Shown here in pieces: positions 36,383 to 43,714 of a stretch of 57,603 nt of DNA. Each line of letters begins with the position of its first letter. The stretch's first letter is position 1. The stretch comes from Nitrospina sp. (GTDB lineage: Bacteria; Nitrospinota; Nitrospinia; Nitrospinales; VA-1). The notes beneath the pieces were generated by a model. It was not told the origin of the DNA. It did no database searches and saw only the letters and a program-made list of their open reading frames with translations. The position numbers and the translations under genes are program-made. Location: the NCBI GenBank assembly GCA_018653085.1, contig JABIAY010000073.1:1-57603 (forward strand), written 5' to 3'.

Positions 36383-36526
36383 ATGAAAGAGGAAAAAAGA
36401 GTGGGCAACAGGAAAAATACGGTGTGTAGAAGAATGGAAGACCGACGGAATACTTATTTACACGTTGAAAACAACTATCGTAATGTTTCTAGACGTAGGA
36501 AGGCTTCTCGAAGGGAGTCCCGCTAA
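36383..36526 (+). CDS. Small Arg-rich protein of unknown function
   Basis: A 47-residue ORF starts with ATG six bases after GAGGAG, a good ribosome-binding site. The product is very basic and repeats RR-containing steps (CRRMEDRRN, VSRRRKASRRESR). Short proteins with spaced ERR/DRR motifs occur in many Gram-negatives without known role. It has no signal peptide. Being right behind a tRNA terminator, it needs its own promoter, which I did not find. Confidence 0.45.
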   Translation: MKEEKRVGNRKNTVCRRMEDRRNTYLHVENNYRNVSRRRKASRRESR

Positions 36527-36593
36527 TGACAAAAGGGTTAGCGCATAAAACGATATACCGCTCTTGCCTGCGGATCCAGATTATTATAGTTTT

Positions 36594-37103
36594 CTATAAT
36601 GAAATCTCTGCCGATTTTGAAGTATTTTGACCATTCTCTTCTAATTTTGTAAATTGCCAAAGTCCCATTCCCAAAAAAACAAGCGCGAGTAACATCATGA
36701 AACCCTCTTCAGACCATGTAATGCTTCGAAAATAAACATCTGCAATCCAACCTGCAAAAATAAATAGTCCAAGTCCGGTAATGCATAAAAAGGAACCGAG
36801 GCCCCGTCGTAGAATTTTTCCTCTAGATGATAGGAATTGACGTAATCCGGAAAAAATTAGAAGGGGTCCCATTACAATTAGAATGACCTGATAAACCCGG
36901 TGCACCGGGCTATTTGGAAAACTCGTAGAAACTGCCAGAACTATGCTTGCAACCCCAATTGAGATTCCAAAAGATGCCCAGTAAATGAGGCTCTCTTTTA
37001 CTTCCTCGGTTACCGACTCTCCGCAATCAGGGCATTTAGAAAGATTAATTGCAAATTTCTGGTTACATTTGCTGCAAAACATATTGAGGATGTTTTCTGT
37101 CAT
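36594..37103 (-). CDS. Zinc-ribbon membrane protein of unknown function
   Basis: A 169-residue protein with an N-terminal zinc ribbon (CSKCNQKFAINLSKCPDC) followed by four hydrophobic helices (about residues 42-60, 72-90, 101-122 and 131-150). The layout fits a small inner-membrane protein with a cytoplasmic zinc finger. I recognise no specific family. It sits in the patchy region after tRNA-Met and has no partner. Confidence 0.7.
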   Translation of the reverse strand: MTENILNMFCSKCNQKFAINLSKCPDCGESVTEEVKESLIYWASFGISIGVASIVLAVSTSFPNSPVHRVYQVILIVMGPLLIFSGLRQFLSSRGKILRRGLGSFLCITGLGLFIFAGWIADVYFRSITWSEEGFMMLLALVFLGMGLWQFTKLEENGQNTSKSAEISL

Positions 37104-37438
37104 ATCTTAACCTTTCCCTCTGGCGATGAGTGCAATAGGTTGACTTAAGCAGTAATAACAAAGGTGGTGAGCATTGACAATCCCCTGATTGGGGGGGGGT
37201 ATGGGCGGATTGACAAAAAACGGCATTGTTTAAGCTGGCTGAAACGAAATTGGGAGTATGTGAGGGAGTGTGCCTGAATCTCAAGGATATACCGCCAAAT
37301 GATTTGGATGATAAAATATTAGGCAGGATGATTAAAGAGGTGGGAATGTTTTATAAGATGGAGTTGGAGAGATTGTACAATAGTTGAAAACGGAACAACC
37401 TTTCATTCTTCCCGAAAAACTTGGGATTATGTTGCTAT
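37104..37438. other. 335-base region with a run of nine G and a gene remnant
   Basis: The space contains nine consecutive G at 37191-37199 after a CCCC, able to form a small hairpin. It also holds a short open frame described separately. No promoter-like pair is convincing. Confidence 0.5.
37226..37387 (+). pseudogene. Possible gene remnant
   Basis: A 53-codon frame opens after a stop at 37211 and ends at TGA 37385. Its peptide looks like real protein rather than chance: LNLKDIPPNDLDDKILGRMI and then KEVGMFYKMELERLYNS. There is no ATG or ribosome-binding site at the left, so it may be the C-terminal end of a lost gene. I cannot name the family. Confidence 0.3.
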
Positions 37439-38248
37439 TTATCTTGGGAGAAAAGTCCGGCGGGAGATTTTAAAAGTTTGACGGGAAAATTTATAAACCA
37501 GGCCGATGCCAAAAGTAGTCTGGCTTCTGGATGCGACGACTGGGCTATTAGCGGCATCGCCAACCAGAAATTTGTAACCAACAATGCCTTTCAGGCCCCA
37601 TTGTCGGCTTATATCAACATTATAAATCCAATCCAATGAAAGATCTTTAAAGCCGCTTCCGGCTTTAAAGCGATTAAGTCCTGATATGTTTGCTTGGGCC
37701 TCTTCGATGCCAAAATAGGATCGCATGTAGTTGTCATCTGCGAAGGTAAGGCTCGACTCGAACCTCCAACTCGTATGACTGGAAGGTTTGTGGAGATAGT
37801 CAGCCCCTAAAATATATAAAGCTCCATCGTGGCTGTTTGAAAGGTCATTTCTGATTTGAGCAAAGACTGAGTAGTTGGAGAGACGAATCTTCGCAAAAAT
37901 ACGGCCATCTATACCATCACCGACATTGCCAAGGTTTTTTAGTTTGTCATCGTCCTCCTCATCGCGACTCTCGTAGTAGCCGAACGATCCCCCCAACTCC
38001 AATACCCTGTTTTTCAGAAAATAGGCACCAAGTCCTCTTTCGGAATTTGAAAAACCTTCTAAATTTAAAAAGAACGATTTGCCAATGGAAATGTCGACCA
38101 GAGGCAGGAGATCAAGGTCTCTCCCATCGGCACCTTCATAGTTGGGCCGACTTATTGCGATACCTCCTACCGAAAAATTATCTGCCCTCAGGATCTCAGG
38201 AGAAATGAAAAAGAGCGCTAACATCAATGTAAATAAGGTTTTCTTCAT
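37439..38248 (-). CDS. MipA/OmpV-family outer membrane protein
   Basis: A signal peptide (MKKTLFTLMLALFFISPEILRA) is followed by a small beta-barrel with the MipA/OmpV opening VGGIAISRPNYEGADGRDLDLLPLVDI. Start: ATG at 38248 rather than 38263, since it gives a normal signal sequence. The barrel should end at FGIGLVYKF, with the terminal Phe that BAM recognises, but the frame continues 15 residues (SRQTFKISRRTFLPR). This suggests a lost stop codon or a rearranged 3' end. The family includes scaffold and porin-like members. Confidence 0.75.
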   Translation of the reverse strand: MKKTLFTLMLALFFISPEILRADNFSVGGIAISRPNYEGADGRDLDLLPLVDISIGKSFFLNLEGFSNSERGLGAYFLKNRVLELGGSFGYYESRDEEDDDKLKNLGNVGDGIDGRIFAKIRLSNYSVFAQIRNDLSNSHDGALYILGADYLHKPSSHTSWRFESSLTFADDNYMRSYFGIEEAQANISGLNRFKAGSGFKDLSLDWIYNVDISRQWGLKGIVGYKFLVGDAANSPVVASRSQTTFGIGLVYKFSRQTFKISRRTFLPR

Positions 38249-38469
38249 TCCGTCCAAATCCAAGTCATGTTTGAAGCTACCCTATTATAAACTGGGCCCT
38301 ATCTTCTTATCGATCAAAAATCCCAAAACTAAAAAAAAATATGACCAAGGAGTGAATTAAATAAAATCAAAGTTTAATGTGACCTGGAATTAAGCTCATT
38401 CCGCTTTTATTGCTATTTTGTTCAAGAAACAGGTTAAATGTAGACATCATTACAGGTTTAGGTTAAATT

Positions 38470-38488
38470 AATGAGAATCGTTCTCATT
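38470..38488. promoter_or_regulatory. Fur box
   Basis: AATGAGAATCGTTCTCATT is a 19-base near-perfect palindrome (8-bp arms) that closely follows the ferric-uptake-regulator operator. It lies 31 bases before the BFD-like gene, where it should repress under iron excess. Confidence 0.8.
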
Positions 38489-38518
38489 CCAGAGGTTAAG
38501 GCCTAATTCTTTGAATTC

Positions 38519-38812
38519 ATGAATCTTCCTCCCAAAACTGAAACCGATGAGGTTATTTGCCAGTGCTATCAGGTCACTGAAAGCACCATTCGCAAGGCCA
38601 TTGCGGCAGAGTGCTTGAATGACATCGATTCCGTCACAAAAGCTTGCGAGGCGGGTGGGGGTTGCCATTCCTGCCATATTCTCCTTCAACTTTTTATCGA
38701 CCAGTATCAGGAAAAAACCACGGCTATGGAGGATCTGGTCCACGATCACGCGCAGAAAGTGAAAAAGAAGGGTATACTGAGCCGCTTCTTCAACAAGTTC
38801 CAGGGGGAATAA
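38519..38812 (+). CDS. BFD-like [2Fe-2S] protein
   Basis: A 97-residue protein with the BFD-type [2Fe-2S] domain: C14 and C16 in VICQCYQVT, C49 and C52 in GGGCHSCH. Family members include bacterioferritin-associated ferredoxin, which releases iron from stores, and domains of NifU and nitrite reductases. The Fur box directly upstream supports an iron-homeostasis role. A 35-residue charged tail (KVKKKGILSRFFNKFQ) is longer than in plain Bfd. No bacterioferritin gene is in the window. Confidence 0.8.
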   Translation: MNLPPKTETDEVICQCYQVTESTIRKAIAAECLNDIDSVTKACEAGGGCHSCHILLQLFIDQYQEKTTAMEDLVHDHAQKVKKKGILSRFFNKFQGE

Positions 38813-38912
38813 GTAGCATTTCTGTACTGCTCAAACCTTTTGGGTGGGTTGATGGACCATTACTAGTCGAGTCCAGCATCGTGCTGGCCAGTGGAGGTAT
38901 TCTACAAATAAA

Positions 38913-39464
38913 ATGAAACCAGAAAATTTTATTTTACATAGTGGCGGTGCACAGGGCTCTGAAGCCGAGTTTGGAAAGCAGGCAGAAAAAGCGGGGGTGC
39001 AAGAAGTAACCTTTACTTTTGAGGGGCACAAAACTTCCCGGTCAAGGGGGGTGAGGGTACTGACCACCGATGAATTACTCAAAGGGGATGTTAGCCTGGC
39101 TTATATTGCCAAATTAATGAATCGCAAATTTAACACGGGCAAGCTGTTCAAAAAAGTCCTGCAGAGTATTTGGCATCAGATCAACTGCGCCGAAGAGGTG
39201 TTCGTGGTAGGGAAAATACTGGATGACAATACTGTGAAGGGGGGAACCGGTTGGGGGGCAGAATTCAGCAAGCTGTGTAACAAACCCTTGCATGTTTTTG
39301 ATCAGGAGCAGAGCCTCTGGTTCAAATGGGGGGGCGGCACCTGGAAAAAAGAAAAACAGCCTAAAATAAAGTGTAAAAACTTTGCTGGAACCGGGACCCG
39401 GTTTCTAAATGCTAACGGCAAAAAAGCCATTAAGGATTTGTTTGACGCCTCGTTTAAAAAATAA
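38913..39464 (+). CDS. SLOG-like nucleotide-binding-fold protein
   Basis: A 183-residue cytoplasmic protein. LHSGGAQGSEAEFGKQAEKAG is the SLOG/LOG-type opening, followed by FTFEGHKTSRSRGV, VKGGTGWGAEFSKLCNKPLHVFDQ and FAGTGTRFLN. SLOG proteins bind nucleotides or nucleotide-derived signals. Some family members act in stress or defence, but this one has no defence neighbour. Function is unknown. A GGAGG lies rather far (14 bases) before the ATG. Confidence 0.65.
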   Translation: MKPENFILHSGGAQGSEAEFGKQAEKAGVQEVTFTFEGHKTSRSRGVRVLTTDELLKGDVSLAYIAKLMNRKFNTGKLFKKVLQSIWHQINCAEEVFVVGKILDDNTVKGGTGWGAEFSKLCNKPLHVFDQEQSLWFKWGGGTWKKEKQPKIKCKNFAGTGTRFLNANGKKAIKDLFDASFKK

Positions 39465-39504
39465 AGCCGGCGAGCCGCCGGGGGCAAATAGCAAAGGTTT
39501 ATCA

Positions 39505-39551
39505 AGCCGAGACAACTCTTTGCTCGCCAGAGAAAATTACTGAACAAATAG
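39505..39551 (+). repeat. Partial copy of the dispersed repeat
   Basis: AGCCGAGACAACTCTTTGCTC matches the left end of copies 1 and 2; the right end is lost. The preceding bases (GGCAAATAGCAAAGG) also match those before copy 1 (GGCAGATAGCAAGG). GGCGAGC upstream can pair with GCTCGCC inside it. Confidence 0.5.
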
Positions 39552-39570
39552 AATCCCCATTAAAAATATT

Positions 39571-40794
39571 GTGAAATCCCTCCGCGTCGCTTATTTCGAT
39601 TGTTATTCTGGTATCAGCGGTGACATGATTCTGGGAGCCCTGGTTGATCTTGGGGTGGATCCCGGGAAAATTCGTAAAGCTCTTAAAACTCTGGACCTCA
39701 AAGGATACAAACTAAAAACCAGCCGGGTTCAGCGCGGCCTCATCGCGGGAACCAAAGCGCAAGTCAGCGTAGAGAAATCCCGGCACTCTCATCATCCGGC
39801 CCGGAAATATTCTGACATCAAGAAACTGATCGCCAATTCAGACCTGTCTTCTACTGCAAAAAAAAACTCCCAGGAAATTTTTAAACGTATTGCCCGGGTC
39901 GAAGCGGCCATTCACAATACGACTATGGAAAAAATCCACTTTCATGAAGTGGGTGCCGTGGATTCGATTGTGGATATCGTGGGTGGGGTGGTTGCCATTG
40001 AATCTTTGAAGCTGGACAAGGTTTATGCCTCTCCTCTCAATGTGGGTGAGGGGTTTGTGCAGTGTGCTCATGGTTGCCTGCCTGTTCCCGCTCCAGCGAC
40101 GGTAAAACTTTTGCAAGGGGTTCCTGTTTTCTCCAGCGGGATAAAAAAAGAGCTGACCACTCCAACCGGTGCGGCCATGATCGGATTTTATGCCGACAAG
40201 TTTGGTTCTTTCCCGGCTATGAAAATTGTTAGTGATGGATATGGGGCAGGGGACCATATCATCCCGGAAATGCCCAACATGCTGCGGGTTGTCCTGGGGG
40301 AAACTTGTGATGGGCAAGGTGAAGAACTCGTCCTGATTGAAAGCAATATTGACGATATGAATCCGGAGTTTTATGAAGGGACTATGGAATCGCTTTTTAA
40401 AGCCGGTGCTCTGGATGTTTATTTGACCCCCATCATTATGAAAAAGAGTCGTCCCGCTAACAAGATTTCTGTTCTATCCACTGAGAATAACAGGTCAGCG
40501 ATGACAGAAATCCTCCTTCAGGAAACGACCAGTTTTGGAGTCCGGTTTTATCGGGTTGGAAGAACCACTCTCGAGCGGGAAATGAAAACGGTGAAGACCT
40601 CATGGGGTCCCGTTAAAATAAAAATAGGGAGGTTGAATGGAAAGATACTGCAAGTCTCCCCTGAGTATGAAGATTGCAAGAAAATATCTCAGAAAAAGAA
40701 AGTTCTTGTCAAACAGGTTTATGAAGAAGCCCACTCACAGGCCGTAAAATTGTTGGGTCCTCTATCTGCCCGCACTCATCGGCCCCCCGCTTAG
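39571..40794 (+). CDS. larC: Nickel-insertion protein LarC
   Basis: LarC is the CTP-dependent nickel inserting cyclometallase that completes the nickel-pincer nucleotide. The 407-residue protein shows the N-terminal AYFDCYSGISGDMILGALVDLG, the His-rich block KSRHSHHPARKYSDIK, IHFHEVGAVDSIVDIVGG, LTTPTGAAMIG, and C-terminal ESNIDDMNPEFYEG. It is uninterrupted, so LarC1/LarC2 are made as one chain here. larB lies at 25291 with unrelated genes between. Start codon: GTG or ATT-like near 39571; GTG gives the canonical N-terminus. Confidence 0.9.
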   Translation: MKSLRVAYFDCYSGISGDMILGALVDLGVDPGKIRKALKTLDLKGYKLKTSRVQRGLIAGTKAQVSVEKSRHSHHPARKYSDIKKLIANSDLSSTAKKNSQEIFKRIARVEAAIHNTTMEKIHFHEVGAVDSIVDIVGGVVAIESLKLDKVYASPLNVGEGFVQCAHGCLPVPAPATVKLLQGVPVFSSGIKKELTTPTGAAMIGFYADKFGSFPAMKIVSDGYGAGDHIIPEMPNMLRVVLGETCDGQGEELVLIESNIDDMNPEFYEGTMESLFKAGALDVYLTPIIMKKSRPANKISVLSTENNRSAMTEILLQETTSFGVRFYRVGRTTLEREMKTVKTSWGPVKIKIGRLNGKILQVSPEYEDCKKISQKKKVLVKQVYEEAHSQAVKLLGPLSARTHRPPA

Positions 40795-40812
40795 TGGGCG
40801 GGAGTCTTATCT

Positions 40813-42048
40813 TTAAAAAGCCAGCACGATACCCAGCACCCCGTTATGGGTCTTTTGTGGCCTCGGGGCACTGGTGTCTTCCAGGTCCGCCGTGACTTCT
40901 GCCGTAAGTTTAAAGTTTCGGGCCAGCCAGTAAGAAAGGTTTACGGTCAGAGTATTCGCATCCAACTCCTGTTTCCCGTAAACCTTGACCCGGTTATAGA
41001 GCAGGGACGCAATCCAACCATCCATAAAAGGATAGGTAGCTCCTAAAAAACCACCCCAGGATTCGATTTCCCCAGTGTTTCCTGAGCTGGAAAAACGTGC
41101 GTTGGAATCCTCCCCATAAAGGAAGTTCCCCCAAAACCTGAAGGTGTCCGCGATCATAATAGTGAAGTCAGGGCCAATGCGAAAAAATTCATTTTTTATG
41201 CTACTACTGTTTTCTTCCCGTCCTGTATACCCATAAAAACCTATGCTGTCCCCTTCGAATTCGAAGGACACCTTGCCATAAAAGTTTTTAAACTCATCGG
41301 AGTCAAAATTACGGTCGCTGTCTGCGACACCAATTCCGTTTCCATTTGTAATGGCGGCCACCACTCCCATTCCTACAGAATCGGTTAAGTCAAAGTTATA
41401 AGACACTTCCACAATGCGGTCATAAGTGAGTCTGAAATTGCTGTTGCTGACCGCCGTCACATAATAAGTATAATCCTGAAATGTCAATCGTTGTTCACGG
41501 GGAAACAATATGTCCGAGGCCTGGAACTGGCCGATTCTCATATCCAGATCAACATCCTTATAACCATTGTTGAAATAGATAAAAGCATCTTCAATGCCGG
41601 TTATATCTCCACGCTCATCAACGAAAAAATAGAAATAATAACTGATATCCTCTTTAATGGGCGCGCTGGAAAGTATTTTTAACGAAAAAGGGGCTTGGAA
41701 GTCATTGCTGGTTTTCGTGTCATCACGTACTTGAAAAAAAGTGTCAACTCGAACAGCAAGAGGAACCCTGTCTAAAAGTAGAAGATCCTCATCACCTGTA
41801 TCGATCAATTGCTCCGAGATATCCGCACCGGGCAGCTGGTAACCATTGCCAGCAAAAAATTCTCCAAACCCATTCAGCATGGGGAACCCGACATGGCAGG
41901 TGACACAACTCATCTTGTGCCGTCTGGCGAATGCTGGAATGGCATGGGCCGATTCAATAGAAATTATTGAGATTAAAAGAAAAGCTGTGACTAAATAAAA
42001 GAGGCTCGCTGATCTTGTCGAGAGTGTGGAACGGGGTAGGGGCTTCAT
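40813..42048 (-). CDS. Outer-membrane cytochrome-porin fusion, Cyc2-like
   Basis: A 411-residue protein: a long signal peptide (to about residue 36), one haem-c motif C48-V-T-C51-H52 within ARRHKMSCVTCHVGFPMLNG, and then about 340 residues of beta-barrel ending in the outer-membrane signature IVLAF. This order, small haem domain then porin, is that of Cyc2, the iron-oxidising outer-membrane cytochrome. Length is close to the Cyc2 family. It could move electrons from an extracellular donor to the periplasm; direct Fe(II) oxidation is inference. It is divergent from the gene at 42291. Confidence 0.75.
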   Translation of the reverse strand: MKPLPRSTLSTRSASLFYLVTAFLLISIISIESAHAIPAFARRHKMSCVTCHVGFPMLNGFGEFFAGNGYQLPGADISEQLIDTGDEDLLLLDRVPLAVRVDTFFQVRDDTKTSNDFQAPFSLKILSSAPIKEDISYYFYFFVDERGDITGIEDAFIYFNNGYKDVDLDMRIGQFQASDILFPREQRLTFQDYTYYVTAVSNSNFRLTYDRIVEVSYNFDLTDSVGMGVVAAITNGNGIGVADSDRNFDSDEFKNFYGKVSFEFEGDSIGFYGYTGREENSSSIKNEFFRIGPDFTIMIADTFRFWGNFLYGEDSNARFSSSGNTGEIESWGGFLGATYPFMDGWIASLLYNRVKVYGKQELDANTLTVNLSYWLARNFKLTAEVTADLEDTSAPRPQKTHNGVLGIVLAF

Positions 42049-42290
42049 CAGTTGACCTCGCGTTGTATGATTTTTGCATCTGCGCCTATTAGATACTCTG
42101 AACAGGCCAGATATTCTTTTTCTTACACACTTTTAAACGAAAGTGAAGTCTTTTGGAAATGAAAGTGTTAGCAGGCCCGTGCGCCGGCTGCTAAATTTAA
42201 CTCTAAGTCATTTTAATCATTGAAATTATTTCATTTTGTGTGAACCTGTTAGAGTGCTTAATTGGTTAATAATTCTAGTGGGAGGTTCTC

Positions 42291-42956
42291 ATGCCGGTTC
42301 ACTTTACTTTAATAGAGAGCAAGGAAACGGATACTACGGAATCCTTCTTTTCCGAAAATTTTTTGAGAGCGCGGATCGATGACGACAAACCCTCAAATAA
42401 AGAATACGACCCGATTTTAGAAGAGGGGCGAAGCGAGAGCTGGATCCAGTCTCACGAAAAAGAAATCAAACAGAATGATTTGGAGTATGAAGAGGATGTT
42501 AATCAATACATCACCTTGATGCTTGCCGAAATGGTGAATCCCAAAACGGCTGGTCTAACAAATCAATATCTGGTGGGTACCGATTCCGATGCAGGTCAAA
42601 TCGCTGTTGATCTTAAATTGGAATCCCAGAAGTACCAGGTTTTCAGGACCAACGCCGACTTTCTTCTTTTCCATTTAGGATTGTTCAGCTCGGAGAGCAA
42701 TATTCTGGGTGATAAATATTTTGATAAGGGAGGATGGTATTACAGCTCTGCGGCCTGTAGTTTGAAACATGCCCGGGGAGGGCGTTCCGGGTTGTCCGAT
42801 GTGCTGGAAAAGCTATCTTTAAAGTTTGGCAAATATGTTGAAATTTTAAGGTATATGAAAAACCAGTCTTCAAATTACTTTAGTTTTCATTTTAAATTCT
42901 CCGAAGAGGAAATAGCTCAATTCCAGAAGCAACTTGCTAAAGAACCTAAAAATTGA
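42291..42956 (+). CDS. Protein of unknown function
   Basis: A 221-residue acidic soluble protein. GGGAGG lies about six bases upstream of the ATG, so translation should be efficient. The middle reads YFDKGGWYYSSAACSLKHA and RGGRSGLSDVLEKLSLKFG, which look like conserved structural segments, but I cannot name a family. No signal peptide is seen. It lies between the cytochrome-porin and the TonB locus. Confidence 0.65.
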   Translation: MPVHFTLIESKETDTTESFFSENFLRARIDDDKPSNKEYDPILEEGRSESWIQSHEKEIKQNDLEYEEDVNQYITLMLAEMVNPKTAGLTNQYLVGTDSDAGQIAVDLKLESQKYQVFRTNADFLLFHLGLFSSESNILGDKYFDKGGWYYSSAACSLKHARGGRSGLSDVLEKLSLKFGKYVEILRYMKNQSSNYFSFHFKFSEEEIAQFQKQLAKEPKN

Positions 42957-43008
42957 TTAAAATTCATGGGTAATTGGCTTGTTTTTACCGAAAGATGGGA
43001 ATAAAATA

Positions 43009-43038
43009 TTGACAAATATACTCTATAAAACTTACAGT
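43009..43038 (+). promoter_or_regulatory. Possible promoter of the TonB locus
   Basis: TTGACA with TACAGT 18 bases later precedes the His-rich protein gene; start of transcription would be near 43045. Confidence 0.4.
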
Positions 43039-43071
43039 ACTCGCTAATCTTGGTAGCAACTTGGTTTTTTT

Positions 43072-43497
43072 ATGTCCTTCAAAAGAAATTTGATGATTGG
43101 GTTTTTCCTGTGGGCTCTTTTTGGGGCTACCCATGCCTTTGCCCAGTCCCACCAGCATGGAGATCATCAAAGCCATCAGAATCATGTGGTTTCCCCTTTT
43201 GAGGGTAAAAAAGAAGTCAAGTCTTTGCATTGTCTTCTGAGAGATCACGCTGATACGGTGTTTTGTCCTCACTCAAAACCCAGTATGGATCCAGTCATCC
43301 CCTTTAGCATTGCTACAGATTGCGGGGGTAAAACTTCGGGCTCTATTCCAAATAGCACCTCATTCAGTAAGGATTTCACAGAAAACAGTTTTATTTTGCT
43401 AGTCCATCAACTGCCAGTTGAAAAGCTGGTCCCTTCAAAATTACTTTCGTATCACCGTTTCATCGATTCACTGGATCCTCCCCCCAGAGTTCTCTAA
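43072..43497 (+). CDS. Secreted His-rich protein, probable metal binder
   Basis: A 141-residue protein with signal peptide (cleaved near THAFA-Q25) and then SHQHGDHQSHQNH, a His cluster typical of periplasmic metal-binding tails. A second conserved-looking motif is HCLLRDHADTVFCPHSK, with C54 and C65 and several His around them, which could form a Cu or Zn site. It precedes the TonB-dependent receptor by about 220 bases in the same direction, suggesting that it belongs to the same uptake system. The family is not known to me. Confidence 0.65.
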   Translation: MSFKRNLMIGFFLWALFGATHAFAQSHQHGDHQSHQNHVVSPFEGKKEVKSLHCLLRDHADTVFCPHSKPSMDPVIPFSIATDCGGKTSGSIPNSTSFSKDFTENSFILLVHQLPVEKLVPSKLLSYHRFIDSLDPPPRVL

Positions 43498-43714
43498 CAT
43501 TCGTTTTTAATCCCAACATTATTTTGCGCTTTTCTTAAGCGATGGCATTGGTGTTCCGTTTTAGAGGTCTTGCCTCCTAAACGCGCTCATTCTTTGTTGT
43601 CCGACCCATTGACTTTTTAGGCCCGTTGCTGTTTTTGCAGTGAGTGTTGGGGCAAAAGGCACTTGGATGTAATGCGCATTTTTCAAGAACTTATATAGTT
43701 GTGAGGAGAGTTCC

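Noticed and set aside
37191-37199. Run of nine G as a phase-variation tract
   Set aside because: It is not inside or in front of a convincing gene; no switchable frame is seen.
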